NCBI RefSeq assembly: GCF_010993775.1
Contig: NZ_WOTO01000053.1
Location: 1-63,467 of the forward strand
Source: Fodinicola feengrottensis
GTDB lineage: Bacteria > Actinomycetota > Actinomycetes > Mycobacteriales > HKI-0501
Direction of reading: 5' to 3'
DNA length: 63,467 nt
In this document: one piece after another, positions 8,638 through 17,814 of the stretch
Layout of the letters: every line of letters begins with the position of its first letter
Numbering within the stretch: the stretch's first letter is position 1
Notes under the pieces: model-generated
The model's input: only the letters and a program-made list of their open reading frames with translations
Told to the model about the DNA's origin: nothing
The model's database searches: none
Program-made: the position numbers and the translations under genes

Positions 8638-10187
8638 TCACCGCTGATCGAGCTTCCGATAGTGGACACCGAGAACGTCCAGTCGGTCGAGGTGACTGGC
8701 CAGCCGCGGGGAGAAATCCGCCGGGTCGCTGCCCCACGCGACCTCCGCGAACGCGCAGGTACGCGGGAATGCCATGTATTCCAGGTGTGCGGAGTCCGGG
8801 ATGTATTCGGTCCACAGCTGGCACTGCGTCCCCAGCACCCGGTCGACCCGCTCGGCCAGCGCGATCGGCACCGGTTCGTACGCGCGGACGCTCTCCAACG
8901 TGGTAAGGCCGCCGATCGCCACCGGCTCGCCGGCCGAATCCGCCTGGTAGTAGTCGAAATAGACCCGCTGCGACGGAGTCATGACCACCTCGTGACCGAG
9001 GTGCGCGGCGGTGATTCCGCCCTCCTCGCTGCGCCAGGACATGACCACCGCTCTCCGTCGGCCAGGCCACCCTCGATAATCTCGTCCCAGCCGATCATCC
9101 GGCGACCGTTGTCCGCCAGGAAAGCGGCCAACTGCCGAATAAACCACGACTGCAGTTCGTCCTCATTGGACAGTCCGCGCTCGGATATCAGCTGCTGCGC
9201 GCGTTGGGAAGCGCGCCATTCGCTCTTCGGGCACTCGTCTCCGCCGATGTGGACGAACTCGCTGTCGAAAACGTCCAACACCTCGGCCAGAATGTCCGTA
9301 CAGAACTGAACGGTCCGCTCCTCCGGATTCAACACCTCGTCATGGATGCCCCAGGTGGTGGCGACTTCGACCGGACGGGACGGAAAATTGCCCAGCTCCG
9401 GGTAGGCGGCGATGGCCGCCCGCATGTGCCCGGGCATGTCAATCTCCGGCACCACCGTGATGCCGCGATCGCGCGCGTACGTACGCGACGAGGGACCGCA
9501 ACTCGTCCTGCGTGTAGAAACCACCGTGCCGCACGCCGTCGAACTTCTGCTCGTCGTAATGCCCCACCATCGATTCCCGCCGCCACGCACCGACCTCGGT
9601 GAGTCGGGGATAGCGCCGGCTTTCCCAGCGCCAGCCCTGATCGTCGGTGAGGTGCAAATGCAGGACGTTCAACTTGTGCAGAGCGGCCAGGTCCACAAAG
9701 CGGTGAAGCTGATCCAGCGGCAGGAACCACCGGGCGACATCGAGCATGATGCCCCGCCACCGGAATCGCGGCACATCCACGATATCCACGCACGGCACGT
9801 CCCATTTGACGCCGTTCTGCTGCTCAGCGGCGAAAACTTCGACCGGCAACAGCTGCCGAAGGGTCTGCGCGGCCCACCGCAGGCCCGTGCTGGTCGCGGC
9901 CACCGCGGCGATCCGGTCCGGCTCGACGGCCAGCTGGTAGCCCTCAGAACCGAGATCTTCCCGGCTCGGATCCACCCGCAATGCCACCACGTTCGGTCCG
10001 GGAGCCGACGCCGGCGGGAGGCCATATCCAGTGACCGGACCAAGCAGCGCGTACGAGATCGGCGACCGGACCGGCGGCCTCGTCGGCGAAAATCCCCCGG
10101 TGTCACGGTCACCGAAAACGCACCGTCTGACCGGCTCATCCGGTCGGGCGCTGGGACGATCACGGGCGTCGGCATGGCGTCGACCAT
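8638..10187 (-). CDS. Beta-N-acetylhexosaminidase, glycoside hydrolase family 20, about three frameshifts
   Basis: ATG 10187 has GAGGAG eight bases upstream. The order of motifs is: N-terminal GH20b-like region ending EPDRIAAVAATSTGLRWAAQ, RFRWRGIMLDVARWFLP, HLHLTDDQGWRWE, then VVPEIDMPGHMRA, the catalytic FVHIGGDECPKSEW (Asp-Glu pair) and, after another shift, MSWRSEEGG and YFDYYQ. These define GH20 enzymes that remove terminal GlcNAc or GalNAc by substrate-assisted catalysis. Frameshifts lie near 10060, 9485 and 9050. No signal peptide is seen, suggesting cytoplasmic cleavage of imported chitobiose or wall sugars. About 515 residues, normal. Confidence 0.85.
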
Positions 10188-10287
10188 CGAGCGGGCTCCT
10201 CAGCGATATCCGGTTCTGGATCCATTCTGCCCGTCCGATCGTACGGACCGACGCCCGAAGTGCTCATCGGTGGCCGATTCCGGACCG

Positions 10288-11111
10288 TCACACGATGATC
10301 GAGACCATTTTCAGCATCGTCTCAGCGACGGCCCGCTCGCCTTCGGTGACAATTTTTGCCCGTACCACCTCGACGGACGCGTTCTTTGTGCACAGTCGCC
10401 AGAATGTGTCCGGGTCGGTCCGTACGGCGGTGATCGGATCGCCCACCGCGCCTGGGCGCAACGCCCACTTGTTGTTCGTACGCACGCAGGACCAGACCCG
10501 GCCGCCGACCTCGTACGTCACCGGGCCGTTAGTGGTCACCTCCCGAAGCGTGTGTACGGCAGCGCTCGCATGAAGATGTCGACCACCGGATCCACCAACA
10601 CCCGATCGTCGAGCGCTGACAGGCCCACCGCTTCCCGGAGCTGCTGGTGGTGGACCCAGTATTCGGTGTAGTCGCGGCCCATATCCAGCCACATCGGCGC
10701 TGGATCAGGTCCGGCCCACGAAACCGCGATGCTCGGCGCGAACAGGTCAACACCGGCCCAGAAATCACATACCTGCGCCGAGGCGTCCGCGAGGATGTCG
10801 ACCAACACTGGCGCGGAAAGCGTTCGTGTCGCGGTCACCCATTCGTCGTTGAGCCGGTGGATGAAAGCCGGAAAGGCTTCGCCATCGGCCGGCCCGGCCG
10901 TACGATGTCCGTCCCGGCTCGCGGAAAGTCGGTGCAGGTGATCACCCAGCAGGTGCCCGGCGAGATCCTTCACGTCCCACCCGGCGCAAGCGGTCGGCAG
11001 TTTCCACTGCTCGCTTGTCAAGCCGCGCAGCAACTCCAACAGTTGGCGCTGTTCCAGCGGAAACAGGTCATGGACATCGATCGGTGGACCGAGTGGGTTG
11101 TCTTGCGGCAT
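10288..11111 (-). CDS. Mycothiol-dependent maleylpyruvate isomerase/DinB-fold family protein, one frameshift
   Basis: The TIGR03083-type N-terminus reads LFPLEQRQLLELLRGLTSEQ, TACAGWDVKDLAGHLLGDHL, with the conserved W and the His of the metal site, and RDYTEYWVHHQQLREAVG provides the third-helix histidines. After a frameshift near 10548 it continues LREVTTNGPVTYEVGGRVW through to EVVRAKIVTEGERAV, a C-terminal domain typical of the group. Length ~274 residues. These proteins bind a divalent metal and often use mycothiol, the actinobacterial thiol. The substrate is unknown. It lies downstream of the isochorismatase remnant, starting 38 bases after it. Confidence 0.78.
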
Positions 11112-11148
11112 GCCGCTAGTTTGCCCGATTCAGCGGGTACGGTCCACC

Positions 11149-11648
11149 TCAGTTGGCCCGTACGGCGGCCAGCTCGGCGAGTTTTCCGAGCAGTTGGTGG
11201 GCGGACAACACCATGCGCGCAGCGGCCGGCGACCCAGCGCAACGCATCCCGGTGCTCGTGCTCACTGAAGTCGGCGACCCCGTCAGACACCAGGAAAGTC
11301 TGAATGTCACGCATAAACGCGTCGCAGGCCGTTGTCATCACGCCAATGTGTGCGTAAATTCCGGTGATCACCAGCTGATCCCGACCCAGGTCCGCCATCA
11401 ACTCGGCCAGGTTGGTCTGCTGAAAGGCGCTGTATCGCCATTTGGTCAAGACCGTGTCGTACGGCTCAGGGCCCGGTTGGTTGTCCCGTCGGCGAAAACG
11501 GTGCGAGGAAATAGTTCTGCATGTCGTGAATCAACAGCACGGCCCGATCGGCTCTCGGCCGCCAGTCGACCCGGTTCGGCGGCAGCGTGTCCTCGGCCGG
11601 CATCGAGTACGGCGCGATGGCCGGAATTGCCTTGCCCTGCGGTGACAT
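11149..11648 (-). pseudogene. Isochorismatase (EntB/DhbB-like) with a large internal deletion
   Basis: ATG 11648 has GGAGAG upstream. The start IPAIAPYSMPAEDTLPPNRV and AVLLIHDMQNYFLAPF (with the catalytic Asp of IHDMQ) is unmistakably the isochorismatase of 2,3-dihydroxybenzoate synthesis. At about 11465-11472 the sequence jumps from PTGQPTG to EPYDTVLTKWRYSAFQQTNL, followed by VITGIYAHIGVMTTACDAFM with the nucleophilic Cys region. Roughly 75-80 residues that should lie between are absent. The tail, after one frameshift near 11215, ends VLSAHQLLGKLAELAAVRAN at 11149 without a carrier domain. The loss removes core strands, so the product cannot be active. Either a real deletion or a collapsed assembly. 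Confidence 0.85.
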
Positions 11649-11671
11649 CGTGCTCTCCTCAACGGCGGTGA

Positions 11672-11787
11672 TCAGCAGCGCGGGGTGGCGCCGCCGTCGA
11701 CATAAAGGTCCTGAAGGGTGATGCGCCGATCCCGGTCCGACGCGAGAAACAACACGGCTTCGGCTATGTCGCCGGGATCGGCGAACC
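11672..11787 (-). pseudogene. C-terminal fragment of 2,3-dihydro-2,3-dihydroxybenzoate dehydrogenase (EntA/DhbA-like)
   Basis: Only the last ~38 residues remain: RFADPGDIAEAVLFLASD, then ITLQDLYVDGGATPRC and a stop. This is the conserved tail of the SDR enzyme that oxidises 2,3-dihydro-DHB, and it precedes the isochorismatase remnant by 24 bases in the normal cluster order. The upstream side is cut at 11785-11788, where plus-strand carrier-protein sequence begins. The Rossmann domain and active site are missing. Confidence 0.75.
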
Positions 11788-11915
11788 GACTCGATCCGCA
11801 TCATGACCCTTTCCGAACGCTGGCAAGCCGCCGGCGCTGACATCGGTCTCATGGAGCTGGCGAAAATCCGACCCTTCGGCAGTGGTGGAAGCTGGTCGGC
11901 GGTGCCGATGGGTGA
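11788..11915 (+). pseudogene. C-terminal fragment of an aryl carrier protein
   Basis: Begins at DSIRIMTLSERWQAAGADIG, starting with the DS of the phosphopantetheine-binding motif, and continues LMELAKI; after a one-base shift near 11870 it reads PTLRQWWKLVGGADG and stops at 11915. This is the final three helices of the ArCP that carries dihydroxybenzoate in EntB/DhbB-type systems. The first half of the domain is missing at the junction with the entA fragment. Its stop overlaps the start of the NRPS fragment (ATGGGTGA), the natural order carrier then synthetase. Confidence 0.7.
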
Positions 11916-12120
11916 AGGTGACCGACTACCACTTTCGGTCGCACAGTTTGGACTCTGGTACGGCCAGCTGTCCGATCCGACGAACCCCACCTACAACTGC
12001 GCGCATTACGTCCACATCGAGGGACGGCTCGACGAGCGACTCTCTTCGAGGCCGCCGTGCGGCTGGCGATCGCCGAAGCCGACTCGCTGAATGTCGACTT
12101 CGTCACCGAAGCCGGAAAGG
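11908..12120 (+). pseudogene. N-terminal fragment of an NRPS condensation domain
   Basis: MGEGDRLPLSVAQFGLWYGQ, then DPTNPTYNCAHYVHIEG and, after a frameshift near 12040, FEAAVRLAIAEADSLNVDF match the first ~70 residues of condensation domains in DhbF/EntF-like siderophore synthetases. The remaining >1000 residues (HHxxxDG motif, adenylation, carrier, thioesterase) are absent; recognisable similarity ends near 12115. It completes the scar of a catecholate siderophore cluster. Confidence 0.75.
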
Positions 12121-12183
12121 TGAGCGACGGGCTGACAATTGTCATTTTCGGCCAGCCGCGAAAAGGCGGTTTGATGCCTTCGC

Positions 12184-12189
12184 TAGAAT
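12184..12189 (+). promoter_or_regulatory. -10 element of a leaderless promoter for the MmpS-like gene
   Basis: TAGAAT followed by exactly six bases (GCCGGC) and the GTG start at 12196. A perfect 12-bp palindrome TGACAATTGTCA lies 40 bases upstream (12133-12144) in otherwise decayed NRPS sequence and may be an operator. Confidence 0.55.
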
Positions 12190-12195
12190 GCCGGC

Positions 12196-12599
12196 GTGAG
12201 CTCACCCTATCGTCGCCGCTCCAGCACCGGCCTCATTATCGCCATTGTCTGCGGAGCGCTCGCGCGGTCCTGCTGTGCTGCGGCGGCGGCCTGCTCGTCG
12301 CCGTCTATTTCAACGCGACCAACGCGAACAAGACGACAGTGCTCTACACCGCCACTGGATCAGGTCCCATCCACGGCACGTACATCGAAGCCAACGGCTC
12401 GGTCACGAGCTATTCAGGTAGCACCGCCTGGACCAGGACCATCAGCGCGTCCACGACCCTGGTGACAGTGACGGTGACCAACCTCGACCCGAGCAACACG
12501 ACCCCGGTCACCTGCAGCATCCTGGTCAACGGCAGCAAGGTCAGCGACGACCAGACCGGCCCAGCCGCCTACTGCACCGCCACTCTTCACAAGAGCTAA
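12196..12599 (+). CDS. MmpS-like membrane-anchored protein, one frameshift
   Basis: GTG start, then MSSPYRRRSSTGLIIAIVCG, a positively charged N-terminus and one transmembrane segment that crosses a frameshift near 12270 (LLCCGGGLLVAVYF). The outside part, residues ~45-133, is a Thr/Ser-rich beta domain: VLYTATGSGPIHGTYIEANG, TRTISASTTLVTVTVTN, and two cysteines (VTCSIL, AYCTAT) that could form a disulfide. This layout matches MmpS and related transport-accessory proteins of actinobacteria. No MmpL partner lies nearby. Function unknown; leaderless promoter upstream. Confidence 0.65.
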
Positions 12600-12603
12600 C
12601 CCG

Positions 12604-13269
12604 TCAAATGACTATAAGGTGCAGCTGACTCGCGACATCGCCAGCTTCGGCGAGCTTGTGCAAATCTCCCGGGTCGCTCGTGACCACCACCGAGCCACGC
12701 GACAACGCGGTGACGACAACTATCGCATCGACGGCATCGGCGGTTCCTGATCGGCCGAGCAAAACGCCAGCCGCCTTCGCGGTCTCCTCATCGGTTGGTT
12801 CGATGTGGCAGCCGGCGATTGCGCGCGCCAGATTCGCCTGCCGAGCTCCGCCTCGCCAAGCCTGAGTCAGCACCGGGGAGGGCACCACGGGGATCAGGCC
12901 GGCGGCCAAAAATCTCATATGCAGTACGCGAAAACGGTCGACGCCGCGCTCGGCGGCCAGCAGCGCACCAGCGTCGTAGACGACTGGGAGTGGAGGACGC
13001 CTCAACTCGCGGCCCGGTAGGGCGGTCGCAGCTCTGACTCGAGTCGCACACACGAACTGCTCGTCTGCCCAGGCTTCAGCATCTGGCGAGGGCGGCCCCT
13101 CCACGTCTTCCCACTCTTGCAGCGCAGCGAGTCCATCCTGAATTTTGACTTCATGTTCAGTCACTCGCGCCAGCCAAGTCGAAAAAGGCAGGCCGGCAAG
13201 ACGTGCGAGTTCCGTCGCCCGATCAATCAACTCTTCAGGAAGAGTGACCGTGACCTTCTTCGTAACCAT
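12604..13269 (-). CDS. Antitoxin (ribbon-helix-helix type) and PIN-domain ribonuclease toxin in one open frame
   Basis: Residues 1-~70 look like a VapB-type antitoxin: MVTKKVTVTLPEELIDRATE gives the beta strand and helix of an RHH fold, followed by an acidic toxin-binding tail (WEDVEGPPSPDAEAWADEQF). Residues ~95-221 are a PIN ribonuclease: VVYDAGALLAAERG carries the first metal-binding Asp, PSPVLTQAWRGGARQ and ADAVDAIVVVTA and VVVTSDPGDLHKL follow. In the usual VapBC pair the two are separate overlapping genes; here there is no stop between them. Fusion, a GTG toxin start at ~13046, or a frame error are all possible. The perfect palindrome eight bases upstream is the likely autoregulatory operator. 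Confidence 0.75.
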   Translation of the reverse strand: MVTKKVTVTLPEELIDRATELARLAGLPFSTWLARVTEHEVKIQDGLAALQEWEDVEGPPSPDAEAWADEQFVCATRVRAATALPGRELRRPPLPVVYDAGALLAAERGVDRFRVLHMRFLAAGLIPVVPSPVLTQAWRGGARQANLARAIAGCHIEPTDEETAKAAGVLLGRSGTADAVDAIVVVTALSRGSVVVTSDPGDLHKLAEAGDVASQLHLIVI

Positions 13270-13275
13270 GACCGC

Positions 13276-13292
13276 ACCATACCATGGTATGG
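13276..13292. promoter_or_regulatory. Perfect 16-bp palindromic operator over the antitoxin-toxin promoter
   Basis: CCATACCATGGTATGG (13277-13292) is a perfect palindrome. It overlaps the minus-strand -10 hexamer TATGGT (13276-13281), which ends six bases before the ATG at 13269, so the mRNA is probably leaderless and blocked when the antitoxin binds. Confidence 0.7.
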
Positions 13293-13377
13293 CGCCACGA
13301 GAGGCACGTGAGAGTTCCTGGACCTGATCCGCTGAGCTGAAGCGGGATTCAGGACGGTAGGTGTCCGCGATTGGTCG

Positions 13378-13383
13378 TACGGT
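13378..13383 (+). promoter_or_regulatory. -10 element of a probable leaderless promoter for the DinB gene
   Basis: TACGGT followed by seven bases and the ATG at 13391; no ribosome site is seen. Weak hexamer, so tentative. Confidence 0.35.
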
Positions 13384-13390
13384 GGCCGCT

Positions 13391-13918
13391 ATGGACATCG
13401 ACTGGACCACGCAGCTCGCCGACCAACTGGACTGGCATTGGACCAACCAGGCCCGGCCCCGGCTGGACGGACTCACCGACGACGAGTATTTCTGGGAGCC
13501 GGTGCCTGACTGTTGGAGCGTACGCGTCAAAAGCGACTCGAAGACGACCATCGACTTCGCTTACCCACCACCGAATCCGGCGCCTGTCACGACCATCGCG
13601 TGGCGGCTGGCGCACGTCATCATCGGCGTGTTCACGATGCGCAACGCCAGCCATTTCGGCGGCCCGCCCGCTGACTACGACACGTACGACTACGCAAGCA
13701 CCGCAGACCAGGCGCTTAAGCAGCTTGATGGTGCGTACGAGAGATGGATCGCGGGCGTACGCAGCCTGGACGCGGCGGCTCTCGCGCTGCCGTGTGGACC
13801 CGCAGAGGGGCCGTACGCAGACCTGCCGATGGGCGCGCTGGTCCTGCACATCAACCGGGAGGCGATCCACCACTTCGCCGAGATCGCGCTGCTGCGTGAC
13901 CTCTACCTGCGCCGCTGA
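13391..13918 (+). CDS. DinB/DUF664-family metal-binding protein
   Basis: Intact, 175 residues. MDIDWTTQLADQLDWHWTNQ with LTDDEYFWEPVPDCWSVR, TTIAWRLAHVIIG and LVLHINREAIHHFAEIALLR places the three histidines of the four-helix DinB metal site in helices 2 and 4. Such proteins are thiol transferases or hydrolases, often using mycothiol or bacillithiol. No operon partner. It is divergent from the antitoxin-toxin gene, 121 bases apart. Substrate unknown. Confidence 0.85.
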   Translation: MDIDWTTQLADQLDWHWTNQARPRLDGLTDDEYFWEPVPDCWSVRVKSDSKTTIDFAYPPPNPAPVTTIAWRLAHVIIGVFTMRNASHFGGPPADYDTYDYASTADQALKQLDGAYERWIAGVRSLDAAALALPCGPAEGPYADLPMGALVLHINREAIHHFAEIALLRDLYLRR

Positions 13919-14003
13919 GTGTCGCACCCGCGTGCGAGAGTGATCGCCGTGCGTGGCGCTGGGCGAGCCAGGGCCGCCGGTGGGCGAGGATAAGGGCGTG
14001 GGC

Positions 14004-15640
14004 ATGACCGCGATCGACCCGAGCGCAGCGCGCAAGGCGAGGGGGGCTTTCTTCACCCCGCCGGAGCTGTGTCGGTACGTCGTGGATTGGGCGCTGCGCG
14101 GTCCTTCCGACGTGTTGCTGGAGCCGTCCTGCGGCGAGGCGGCTTTCCTGGTGGCGGCGGCCCGTCGGCTGGCTGAGCTGGGCGGTCGGGCGGATGAGCG
14201 GCAGTTGCATGGCGTCGAGATGCACGCTGCCAGCGCGTCCGGCGCCCGGACCAGGCTGGCCAGCGCGGCGCGGCCGCGAAGATCCGGGTCGCCGACTTCT
14301 TCACCCTCGACCCGACGCCACGCTATGACGCGGTGGTCGGCAACCCGCCGTACGTGCGCTATCAGGACTTCACCGGCCAGGCACGGGTACGGTCACAGGC
14401 CGCCGCTTTGCGAGCTGGCGTGTCACTGAGCGGATTGGCCTCCTCCTGGGCCGCTTTTACCGTGCACGCGGCGCTTTTCCTCAAACCCGGCGGCCGGCTC
14501 GGCCTGGTGCTGCCGGCCGAGTTGCTGAGCGTCAACTACGCCGCCGGGGTTCGGCGGTTTCTGATGACCCGCTTCAAAAGTGTCCGGCTGGTGCTGTTCA
14601 CCGAGCGAGTTTTCCCAGGGGTGATGGAAGAAGTCGTGCTGCTGCTGGCGGACGGTTTCGACCGCGGCCCGACCGGTCACTGCGAGCTTTTTCAGGCGAC
14701 CAATCTCAGCGACCTGCACAGCGCGGTCGGCCGCCGCTGGGTGCCGCCCACGCCCGGGCACAAATGGACCGCGTCGCTGTTGCCGGACACCGCGCAGGCC
14801 GCCGTTGCGGCGATCACCGGTTTCACCGAGCTGGAGACGTGGGGCGACACCACGCTCGGCATGGTCACCGGCAACAACCGCTATTTCGCGCTCTCCCCAG
14901 AAGAAATCGCCGAGAAGGAACTACCGCCGGACGAGCTGATTCCGCTGTCGCCGCCGGGTTCGCGGCACCTGCGCGGACTCGCGTTCACGTCGGCGGCGTG
15001 GCGCGACCTCGGCGCGCAGGGCCGCGCCACCCATCTCTTCCGGCCGCCCGGCGACCCGTCCGAACCGGCCCGGCTCTACATAAAAGCTGGCGAACAGGTC
15101 GGCATCGACAATGCTTATAAGTGCCGCGTTCGTACGCCCTGGTGGCGCGTCCCGCTGGTGCCGCCGGCACATCTGCTCCTGACGTATATGAATGCCGACA
15201 CTCCGCGGCTGTGCGCCAACCGAGCCAGGGTGCACCACCTCAACTCCGTGCATGGCCTCTATTTGCGTTCTGGGTACGTGAAAACCGGTCTCGACCTGCT
15301 GCCGGTCGCGGCTCTCAACGCGATGACATTACTCGGCGCCGAGGTCGTCGGCCGGGCGTATGGTGGCGGGATGCTCAAGCTGGAGCCAAAAGAGGCCGAC
15401 AAACTGCCGGTGCCGGCGAAAGATCTGTTGCTGGCGGCCAGAGACGAGCTGCTCGCGCTACAACCGCGAGTCGCCGAAGCATTGCGTACGGGTTCGGTCA
15501 CCGATGCGGCCGCGCTGGTCGACGAGGTGCTGCTGGTCCGCCATCTTGGGTTGCGCCGCAAAGACCTCACCGCGCTGCGAAGCGCGCATGCCGACCTACA
15601 CGGCCGCCGGGTGGCGCGCGGCGCTGGAGCGCGGATGTGA
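14004..15640 (+). CDS. Class I N6-adenine DNA methyltransferase (Eco57I/Taq-like), one frameshift
   Basis: The N-terminus KARGAFFTPPELCRYVVDWA is the motif X/FTP element of N6-adenine methyltransferases; LLEPSCGEAAFLVAAARRL is the SAM-binding motif I (~residue 35). After a frameshift near 14280 the catalytic motif IV appears as VGNPPYVRYQDF (NPPY), followed by LFLKPGGRLGLVLPAELLSV. A ~250-residue C-terminal region with VTGNNRYFALS and GGGMLKLEPKEADKLPVP is the target-recognition part typical of Eco57I-type enzymes. Reconstructed length ~545 residues. The stop overlaps the start of the next gene (TGATG), which marks the pair as a restriction-modification unit. Confidence 0.85.
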
Positions 15641-16526
15641 TGGCCAGCAAGGAAGACGTCTTCGACTCCTTCGAGAAGGAAATCCGGGTGCGGCCGCCGC
15701 TGGACCCGTGGGCGCCGGACGCCGACCCACCGCGCTATGTCGCCGACTATGATCTTTTGGCTACCCTGCTGGCCATTCCGGTAAGGGACGGCAGCGGTTC
15801 GGAGTCCGGCCGGCTGGCCAAGGCGATCGACGCCTGGACCGCGTACGAGCTGCGCCGTGCCGGCTTCCCACCGGACGAGGTATGGCCGCGGCTTACCAAG
15901 CCGCGGGTGCTCCCCCGCGAGGTTGGCATCTTCATTGACCGGCTGCCCCGCTCGCTGCAGCCGGCCGCCCGCGATCACTTGCTGCGCAACAAAACAGTGG
16001 CGCCCTCGGACGCGCGGGTGCTCGGCCGCGCGTACGTGAACAGGTCGACGTGCTGATCTCACAGTGGGCTCGCGGACCGGAGCTGCTGGTTTCCACCAAG
16101 TCGATGGTGTCGTCCTTCCGTAACAACCTGCCCAACCGGTTCGAAGAGTCGTACGGAGACGCCAAAAACCTGCGCGGCCGCTATCCGATGGCCGCGATGG
16201 GCTTCCTTTTCGTCCTCCGGTCCACGGTGCTCGACGAGCCCGGGACTTTCGAGAAGGCACTGGACATGCTGCGCAAACTCCGGGTCGAGTCCGACGTGTA
16301 CGACGCGACCTCGATCGTGCTGGCCGAATGGGACGACGCCGATTTCGACGGCGTCACCATCCGTACCGACGCGGTGCCTGCGGACCTGAGCGCGGACCGG
16401 TTCATCGCGACCCTGATCGAGGCCGTGCTGGACCGTACGCCCATCGAGATGCACGTCGAGGTCCGCGGCCGCCGCGAGCACCGCCAACTCCCTGTCGAGG
16501 AATCAGACTTCTTCCTCCTGGACTAG
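15640..16526 (+). CDS. Putative restriction endonuclease partner of the methyltransferase, one frameshift
   Basis: The start ATG overlaps the methyltransferase stop. MASKEDVFDSFEKEIRVRPP begins a ~295-residue protein. A frameshift lies near 16030, after which it continues VLISQWARGPELLVSTKSMV, NNLPNRFEESYGDAKNLRGR and PMAAMGFLFVLRSTVLDEPG. ELLVSTKS has the E-x-K spacing of a PD-(D/E)XK nuclease core and the following Asn/Arg-rich helix could contact DNA, but the assignment relies mainly on tight coupling to the methylase. I do not recognise a named family. The end overlaps the convergent thrS-like gene by 24 bases. Confidence 0.55.
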
Positions 16527-17734
16527 AAGGTGACTCCGAGCATCGACCTGGGCGCCGATCAGCGACAGGACTTCGTTGACTGGCAACGCATCCAGCCGAC
16601 GACCATCCCCGCAGCCGCAGAGCGATCGAATCGCTGGTCGCTTCCCTGGCACCGATGACGGCTTGGTACGGCACGTGGCGGGCGGCTCGTACGCGCGCGC
16701 CCAGGCTCCCCTCCACCACGACCTCGGCACGCAGCCCGCGGTCGAGGCACTGGCGTACGAACGCGTTGGCTGGCGCGACTTCGGCGTCGGACAACGGGAA
16801 AACCGCCACCTGGACCGGCGCCAGCCAGGCCGGGAAGGCGCCGCCATGCACCTCGATGAGATGCGCGACGGCCCTTTCCAGGCTGCCGATGATGCTGCGA
16901 TGAACCATTACCGGCCGTTTTTTTTTGGTCGCGTCCGAGTCAATGTAGTGCAGGTCGAACTGTTCGGGCTGGTGGAAGTCGACCTGTACGGTGGAAAGGG
17001 TCGACTCACGGCCCAAGCTGTCCGCGATCTGGATGTCGATTTTCGGCCCGTAGAAGGCCGCTTCTCCCTCCGCCGACTCGTAGTCCACCCCGGATTTGTC
17101 CAGCACCTCGATGAGCAGCTCGGTGGCCCGGCGCCACGCCTGGGGATCGCCAAGATACTTCTTTCCAGGCCCAGGAAGCGATAGCTGGTAGCGGACTGGC
17201 ACGATGCCGAGAGCGTCGTACGCCCGCAGGATCAGGATCAGGTCCAGCGCCGCGCCAGCCTCCTGGGCGACCTGTTCCACGGTGCAGAAAATGTGGGCGT
17301 CATTGAGTTGAATCGCCCGTACGCGGGTCAATCCACCGAGCACTCCGGACAATTCCGCCCGGTACATGCCACCCAACTCGGCTATCCGCAGTGGCAGCTC
17401 CCGATAGCTGTGCGAGCGAGAACGGTAGATTAGCGCGTGGTGCGGGCAAAGGCTCGGCCGCAGCACGACCTGTTCACCACCGAGATCCATCGGCGGGAAC
17501 ATGTCCTCCTGATAATGCGACCAGTGCCCGGAAATCTCGTAGAGCTCCCCGTTTTCCCAGCACTGGCGAGTAAACATGCTGGTAGCCGGCCCGGCGCTCG
17601 GATTCCCGGACATATTCCTCCAGGGTGTGCCGTACGATCGCGCCGGCCGGCAGCCAATACGGCAGGCCAGCGCCCATCAGTGGATCGGTGTCGAAAATGC
17701 CCAGCTCACGGCCGAGCTTGCGGTGGTCATACAT
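16503..17734 (-). CDS. thrS: Short threonyl-tRNA synthetase: catalytic plus anticodon domains only, two frameshifts
   Basis: Charges tRNA-Thr with threonine. The ATG at 17734 has GAGGAGA seven bases upstream and the protein begins directly at the class II catalytic domain (MYDHRKLGRELGIFD), so the ~240-residue TGS and editing domains of normal bacterial ThrS are absent; ~410 residues against ~640-690. The three zinc ligands are kept: Cys in RPSLCPHHAL, His in NDAHIFC, His in VMVHRSIIGSLER. Motif 2 Arg (YRAELSG) and GEAAFYGPKIDIQIAD are present. The anticodon-binding domain begins WLAPVQVAVFPLSDAEV. Frameshifts lie near 17550 and 16610. A leader-peptide attenuator precedes it. Without an editing domain, serine mischarging would not be corrected in cis; a full-length copy probably exists elsewhere. 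Confidence 0.85.
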
Positions 17735-17775
17735 GCTGGTCTCCTCGCGGATGTGAGGCGAGCCACCAGACAGCA

Positions 17776-17805
17776 AAAAGCCCGGGGCACTCGCCCCGGG
17801 CTTTT
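17776..17805 (-). terminator. Intrinsic terminator of the thr attenuator
   Basis: Perfect 13-bp stem (AAAAGCCCGGGGC pairing with its complement) with a 4-base loop, followed on the minus strand by a run of five T (17775-17779). It lies between the leader-peptide stop and the thrS ribosome site, so it ends transcription when threonyl-tRNA is plentiful. Its 5' arm can instead pair with 17823-17829. Confidence 0.85.
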
Positions 17806-17814
17806 AGACAAATA

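Noticed and set aside
12133..12144. TGACAATTGTCA as a firm operator
   Set aside because: It is a perfect palindrome but lies in decayed NRPS sequence with no matching site elsewhere; kept only as a note with the MmpS-like promoter.
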